From Bacillota bacterium (GTDB lineage: Bacteria; Bacillota; Clostridia; Christensenellales; CAG-138): 7,609 bases of DNA. The notes beneath the pieces are model-generated. The model was not told the origin of the DNA, made no database searches, and was given only the letters and a program-made list of their open reading frames with translations. Made by a program: the position numbers and the translations under genes. The stretch is taken from the NCBI GenBank assembly GCA_023395595.1, contig JAEWYO010000071.1, positions 1 to 7,609 of the forward strand. Direction: 5' to 3'. Every line of letters begins with the position of its first letter. Position 1 is the stretch's first letter. Below are positions 4,563 to 7,609 of the stretch, one piece after another.

Positions 4563-5444
4563 ATGATTGAGCAAGAGGTGCATTTTCATAAGCGCATTCC
4601 GCTCCTGTGTGGAGTCATGTCCGCGTTGATCATTCTTTTATCCTGTGCTCCTACGTCAACGCCCCCGACCGCTACCCCACTCCCAGCCTCCCAAACCGCC
4701 CGCCTCACCCTCGAAAGTTCCGCGATGGACGCAATTGTTCCGTTCATGGTCTATCTGCCCGCTGGCTATACAGCAGCGCAAAAATACCCCGTATGGTATG
4801 CCATGCACGGCTATAGCTCCACCGAAACATGGTGGTTGGACGATGCCCGCGCGGGCGAACGCGCCGACGCGCTGATCGCAGACGGCGACCTTGCGCCTAT
4901 GATCATGGTGTTTCCTATGACGCGCTATGACGACGCGAAAACCATCGAGACGGATATGGCAGATGGCATCCGCGGGCCAAGCCGGATGGAGCGGTTTCTC
5001 TGCGAGGAACTGATTCCTTATATTGACGCGCACTACAGCACGCTCGCCTCTGCCGAGGGGCGATTCATCGGCGGATTCTCGATGGGTGGCTTGTTCGCGT
5101 TGCAAATCGGACTCCATCAGCCGCAATTGTTCAGCAAAATCGGCGCATACAGCCCGGCGCTGACCTATAGCGACTTCTCCGGCGATCATTTCGAGCGTTG
5201 GCTTTCAGCCGATCCTGCCGACGCTAACGACCTGACTAACTACGCATCCAGACACAATCTGGAAGGGATTTCGATCTATCTCGACTGCGGCGGTGCGGGC
5301 GATCCGTTCTCCACCGGTGCCGCTTCGTTACAGGAGGCGTTCATCGCGCGCGGAATCACCAGCGAGTTTCACCCGCACGATGGGGGGCACGCTCTTGATC
5401 GATCACTGCTGGATGCCTATCTCTTATTCTATGTTGGTAAATAG
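4563..5444 (+). CDS. Putative lipoprotein esterase (esterase D/PF00756-type alpha/beta hydrolase)
   Basis: 293 residues. A basic N-terminus and hydrophobic segment (about 11-27) lead to a lipobox LLSC with Cys28, so the mature protein is probably lipid-anchored outside the membrane. A short Pro/Thr linker (29-42) follows, then the hydrolase domain. MHGYSS (81-86) is the usual oxyanion-side HG. GGFSMGG (170-176) holds the nucleophile Ser173. LDCGGAGDP (240-248) holds the likely acid Asp247 (Asp241 is an alternative). DGGHALD (273-279) holds His276. The triad is therefore complete. Relatives include feruloyl, acetylxylan and enterochelin esterases, and the substrate here cannot be told. AAGGAG (4550-4555) lies 7 nt before ATG 4563. 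The gene follows the EFR1 gene by 160 bp without a visible promoter and is closed by the hairpins at 5454-5477 and 5532-5556. Confidence 0.87.
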   Translation: MIEQEVHFHKRIPLLCGVMSALIILLSCAPTSTPPTATPLPASQTARLTLESSAMDAIVPFMVYLPAGYTAAQKYPVWYAMHGYSSTETWWLDDARAGERADALIADGDLAPMIMVFPMTRYDDAKTIETDMADGIRGPSRMERFLCEELIPYIDAHYSTLASAEGRFIGGFSMGGLFALQIGLHQPQLFSKIGAYSPALTYSDFSGDHFERWLSADPADANDLTNYASRHNLEGISIYLDCGGAGDPFSTGAASLQEAFIARGITSEFHPHDGGHALDRSLLDAYLLFYVGK

Positions 5445-5453
5445 CGAAATTGC

Positions 5454-5477
5454 ATGCTGCCTCGCAAACGGCAGCAT
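5454..5477 (+). terminator. Hairpin after the esterase gene
   Basis: ATGCTGCC (5454-5461) and GGCAGCAT (5470-5477), 8 bp perfect, 8-nt loop, followed only by TTTC. It is a weak terminator or mRNA-stabilising hairpin 10 bp after the stop codon. Confidence 0.5.
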
Positions 5478-5531
5478 TTCAAGCAGGAAGAAAATACGGT
5501 GTGTGGTAGCTCCTGTTTGTTGCATAACTAG

Positions 5532-5556
5532 AAACGGAGCCTCGCGGCTCCGTTTT
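5532..5556. terminator. Terminator between convergent genes
   Basis: AAACGGAGCC (5532-5541), loop TCGC, GGCTCCGTTT (5546-5555) and one more T. It serves the esterase transcript from the left. On the minus strand it lies 20 bp after the oxidoreductase stop and ends in TTTCTAGTT, so it may act in both directions. Confidence 0.82.
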
Positions 5557-5575
5557 GTGATCGCTCCATATTCGA

Positions 5576-6565
5576 TTACAGCGCTTCTCCTGCGCCAAAG
5601 TCGATGCCGATCTGGCGGCGCGCTTCGTCCAGCAGACGCATGACACGCAAGCTTTGTTCATCATACTCCGCCGTGCTCTCGCCGTTTGCAACCATCCGGG
5701 CAAACACGTTGAGTTCGTGCACCATGTTGTTTTTCACGGGGGTAAAGAGCTCCTCCGTCCGCCCGTTGCGATAGAGCATCCGCAAATAACTCGGCTGATT
5801 CAGCGTGTCAAACGTCAACGTACCCAGCTCGCCCTGCACGATGCTCGGGTGAACCGAACATGTCACCTTCGAATATGAAATCGTCGTCTGCTGCTCGCCA
5901 TAATCCAGCAGCACCGTACCCGCTGCCTCGGTACCGTTTGGCAAAAAGCTCGCAGCGGCGTTGAGCTTTTTCGGTTCTCCGAACAACGCCACGCACGTAT
6001 GCAGGCAATAGACCGCAAGATCCATCAGCGATGCATTCCCCAACGAGGACTCGAATACATTTGGCCGTTCGCCCGCGAGAAAGCGGTCATAGCGCGACGA
6101 ATACTGGCAAAACTCAAAGGTCGCCCGGCGAATACGCCCGACCTTGTGCAAATTCTCGCGCAAGGCTGTCAAAAACGGATCGTGCACCGGGCGGATCGCC
6201 TCCAGCAGGATCAATCCCTTCTCATGCGCAAACGCAAGCATGCGCTCCGCCTGCGCGGCATTGATCGCGAGCGGCTTTTCACAGAGAACATGCTTGCCGC
6301 GCGAGAGCGCGTCCATCGTTTGACGATAGTGCGCCACATTTGGACTCGCAACATAGACCGCATCGATCGCATCCGACGTGTAAAACGCTTCTTCATCGTC
6401 AAAACAACTGCATATACACTGCTTCTGCGCATATGCCGTGCCGCGTGAAAGATCACGCGAGTACACTGCGGAGATTTCGCAGCTTTCGCTCATCTGAGCG
6501 GCTTGACAAATCCAGTCGCTCACAAAACTCGTGCCGATAATGCCGATGCTCAAGGGTTTTACCAT
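5576..6565 (-). CDS. Gfo/Idh/MocA-family NAD(P)-dependent oxidoreductase
   Basis: 329 residues, the usual length. The N-terminal Rossmann domain carries GIIGTSFVSDW (8-18), a slightly altered GxGxxG in which the second Gly is Thr12. The family motif CEKPLA (95-100) supplies the catalytic Lys97, and the SPN in ASPNVAH (73-79) fits the nucleotide site. The C-terminal domain begins near 125 and contains the substrate-site segment LMDLAVYCLH (180-189; D182, Y186, H189), typically GGxLxDxGxYxxH. Here GNASLMDLA replaces the common glycines. Members oxidise or reduce sugar and polyol hydroxyls (inositol, glucose-fructose, trans-dihydrodiol type). The closest look is the dihydrodiol-dehydrogenase-like branch, but the substrate is not predictable. 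The start is ATG at 6565. The upstream AAGGCGG is a weak ribosome site at about 10 nt. It is a single gene with a strong promoter (6606-6634), divergent from the activase. Confidence 0.9.
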   Translation of the reverse strand: MVKPLSIGIIGTSFVSDWICQAAQMSESCEISAVYSRDLSRGTAYAQKQCICSCFDDEEAFYTSDAIDAVYVASPNVAHYRQTMDALSRGKHVLCEKPLAINAAQAERMLAFAHEKGLILLEAIRPVHDPFLTALRENLHKVGRIRRATFEFCQYSSRYDRFLAGERPNVFESSLGNASLMDLAVYCLHTCVALFGEPKKLNAAASFLPNGTEAAGTVLLDYGEQQTTISYSKVTCSVHPSIVQGELGTLTFDTLNQPSYLRMLYRNGRTEELFTPVKNNMVHELNVFARMVANGESTAEYDEQSLRVMRLLDEARRQIGIDFGAGEAL

Positions 6566-6605
6566 TGCGTCTATACCGCCTTACCTCATGAAAATCTTCT
6601 TCCCC

Positions 6606-6634
6606 ATTGTAAGAGCCGGCGCATACAAAGTCAA
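6606..6634 (-). promoter_or_regulatory. Promoter of the Gfo/Idh/MocA gene
   Basis: Minus strand: TTGACT (6634-6629), 17-bp spacer, TACAAT (6611-6606). Transcription should start near 6599, about 34 nt before the ATG. This is close to the sigma-A consensus. Confidence 0.8.
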
Positions 6635-6645
6635 TTGAATATTAT

Positions 6646-6679
6646 TTTCGGAAGTATATTTGCTTTCTTTCGTAAGTTT
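6646..6679. repeat. Pair of imperfect direct repeats between divergent promoters
   Basis: TTTCGGAAGTAT (6646-6657) and TTTCGTAAGTTT (6668-6679), 10 of 12 identical, starts 22 bp apart (about two helical turns). They lie between the two outward promoters and could bind a shared regulator. The AT-rich setting makes chance possible. Confidence 0.3.
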
Positions 6680-6683
6680 CTCG

Positions 6684-6712
6684 TTTACTTTTTAGGTGAT
6701 TTCGTGTAAAAT
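6684..6712 (+). promoter_or_regulatory. Promoter of the activase gene
   Basis: TTTACT (6684-6689), 17-bp spacer, TAAAAT (6707-6712). The predicted start near 6719 leaves a very short leader holding the ribosome site GAGGTG (6724-6729). Confidence 0.7.
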
Positions 6713-6736
6713 CAACGCGAAAAGAGGTGTTGCATC

Positions 6737-7486
6737 ATGGAAGAAGCATTGGTATTCAATCTGCAAAAATTCTCAATTCACGACGGCGCGGGCATCCGCA
6801 CGGACGTGTTTTTTCAGGGATGCAACCTGCACTGCGGCTGGTGCAGCAACCCGGAAAGCCAGCCGATGGAGCCGTTGCCCGGCGAAAAAGCGACCGCATA
6901 CACCGTGCCTGCGCTCGTTACGGAGCTGGTCAAGGACAAGGCGTTTTATGAGGAGAGCGGCGGTGGGGTCACGCTGACGGGAGGCGAAGCACTCCTGCAC
7001 CCCGATTTTGTGCTTGCGCTGTGCGCAGCGCTGCATAAAGAAGGAATTCATGTCGCGCTTGAGACCGCAGCTTGCGTCAATGAAGATGTGTTTGCCCGCG
7101 TGCTGGCGGCGGTGGATTTTGCATATATCGATCTCAAGCATTATGACGATGCCAAACATCGCGCGGGAACCGGTGTTGGCAACGCGTTGATTTTGCGCAA
7201 CATCGCCTGTGCGCTCCAGAGTAAAACCCCTGTCGTGCTGCGAATTCCCGTGATTCCTGGATTCAACGACAGCGAGGGGGACTTTGCAGGATTTGCTGAA
7301 GTTCTCAACAGTCTAGGTGCAAAAGAGGTACAGCTCTTGCCGTTTCATCAGTTGGGTGAGAGCAAATACAAACGTTTGCAATTGCAATATGCCTTTGACG
7401 GGCAAAAGCAGCTACGCGACGGCGATGTTTCCGCGTTTGCGGATGTACTCTCCAGCGCAGGCCTGCAAGTTCAAATCGGAGGATAA
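6737..7486 (+). CDS. Glycyl-radical-enzyme activating protein, short form (radical SAM)
   Basis: 249 residues. The radical-SAM motif GCNLHCGWC (C29-x3-C33-x2-C36) binds a [4Fe-4S] cluster that cleaves S-adenosylmethionine. IHDGAGIRTDVFFQGC (14-29) is characteristic of pyruvate formate-lyase-activating-type enzymes. Further family blocks are GGGVTLTGGEALL (75-87, with the SAM-contacting GGE), RIPVIPGFND and LLPFHQLGESKYKRL. The protein installs a glycyl radical on a partner enzyme in anaerobes. It lacks the ferredoxin-like insert with two extra clusters common in roughly 300-residue activases, so it matches the PflA-like short form. The start is ATG 6737, with GAGGTG 7 nt upstream. It has its own promoter (6684-6712) and terminator (7497-7524), and no glycyl radical enzyme is adjacent. 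The partner could be pyruvate formate-lyase or another family member. The sequence does not decide, so I give no gene symbol. Confidence 0.9.
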   Translation: MEEALVFNLQKFSIHDGAGIRTDVFFQGCNLHCGWCSNPESQPMEPLPGEKATAYTVPALVTELVKDKAFYEESGGGVTLTGGEALLHPDFVLALCAALHKEGIHVALETAACVNEDVFARVLAAVDFAYIDLKHYDDAKHRAGTGVGNALILRNIACALQSKTPVVLRIPVIPGFNDSEGDFAGFAEVLNSLGAKEVQLLPFHQLGESKYKRLQLQYAFDGQKQLRDGDVSAFADVLSSAGLQVQIGG

Positions 7487-7496
7487 CATTTTCTTT

Positions 7497-7524
7497 GTGC
7501 GTCGGTTCCCGCCGCACTTTTTTT
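7497..7524 (+). terminator. Rho-independent terminator after the activase
   Basis: GTGCGTCGG (7497-7505), loop TTC, CCGCCGCAC (7509-7517) with one T-C mismatch, then seven T. It lies 11 bp past the stop codon and closes a single-gene transcript. Confidence 0.85.
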
Positions 7525-7609
7525 ATATTTCTTTGCTCACGTGAACTGTTAAACAAAAAGAAGCTTCTGAAATAAGCCTATTCGCGCACCTGCACTCTTT
7601 CTACAGAAA
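7525..7609. other. Window end, no gene seen
   Basis: AT-rich sequence with no recognisable coding frame, promoter or RNA. GAAGCTTC (7560-7567) is a short palindrome only. Whatever follows begins beyond the window. Confidence 0.5.

Noticed and set aside
4210..4566. Frame ending in an ATGA overlap with the esterase start, with GAAGGAG before a TTG at 4408
   Set aside because: The encoded sequence has low-complexity, shadow-like composition and overlaps the EFR1 Fe-S region in another frame. The third frame has the better codon use.
4656..5189. 177-residue minus-strand frame inside the esterase gene
   Set aside because: It is an antisense shadow. The plus strand has a complete lipobox and catalytic triad.
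1..7609. CRISPR array, riboswitch or retron RNA
   Set aside because: No regularly spaced repeats and no recognisable riboswitch core were seen in the leaders. There is no reverse transcriptase, so the structured element at 538-670 is not supported as a retron RNA.

Overview
The window looks like a chromosomal segment from an anaerobic Firmicute of the class Clostridia, perhaps a gut Oscillospirales- or Christensenellales-type bacterium. This is inferred from gene content and style: an EFR1-type flavodoxin/ferredoxin protein, a glycyl-radical-enzyme activase, strong GGAGG-type ribosome binding sites, sigma-A-like promoters with 17-bp spacers, and tight tRNA clusters. Most genes are moderately GC-rich. 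One gene, an OLD-family nuclease at 1503-3203, is clearly AT-rich and looks acquired.

Layout. 1-254: frameshifted 3' end of an insertion-sequence transposase and a possible IS end. 285-519: a tRNA-Thr(CGU)/tRNA-Pro(CGG) unit with its own promoter and terminator. 538-704: a structured repeat element that ends in an exact 20-bp copy of the tRNA-Pro 3' end, followed by a second terminator. 759-1151 (minus): a small FMN-binding split-barrel (pyridoxamine-phosphate-oxidase-like) protein, with a good promoter and a 20-bp perfect palindrome just after the predicted transcription start. 1368-3203: promoter and gene for a stand-alone ABC-ATPase/TOPRIM nuclease of the OLD family, a likely anti-phage gene. 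3204-3550: mostly non-coding, with one doubtful 43-residue frame. 3611-4402: EFR1-family flavodoxin/2x[4Fe-4S] protein. 4403-4505: coding-like tail without a start. 4563-5444: lipoprotein esterase. 5454-5556: two hairpins, the second a terminator shared with the convergent Gfo/Idh/MocA oxidoreductase (5576-6565, minus). 6606-6712: divergent promoters. 6737-7486: short-form glycyl-radical-enzyme activating protein, closed by a strong terminator at 7497-7524.

How the genes work together. These are mostly single-gene transcription units rather than a pathway. The EFR1 protein and the esterase may share a transcript, since no promoter or terminator is visible between them. The oxidoreductase and the activase are divergent neighbours. 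The activase has no glycyl radical enzyme in the window and must act on a partner encoded elsewhere. The likeliest defence candidate is the OLD-family nuclease. It sits alone in an AT-rich block, with no helicase (GajB-like) or other partner beside it, so it fits known single-gene OLD architecture more than a clearly new system. The least explained sequence is the tRNA-tail repeat element at 538-670.
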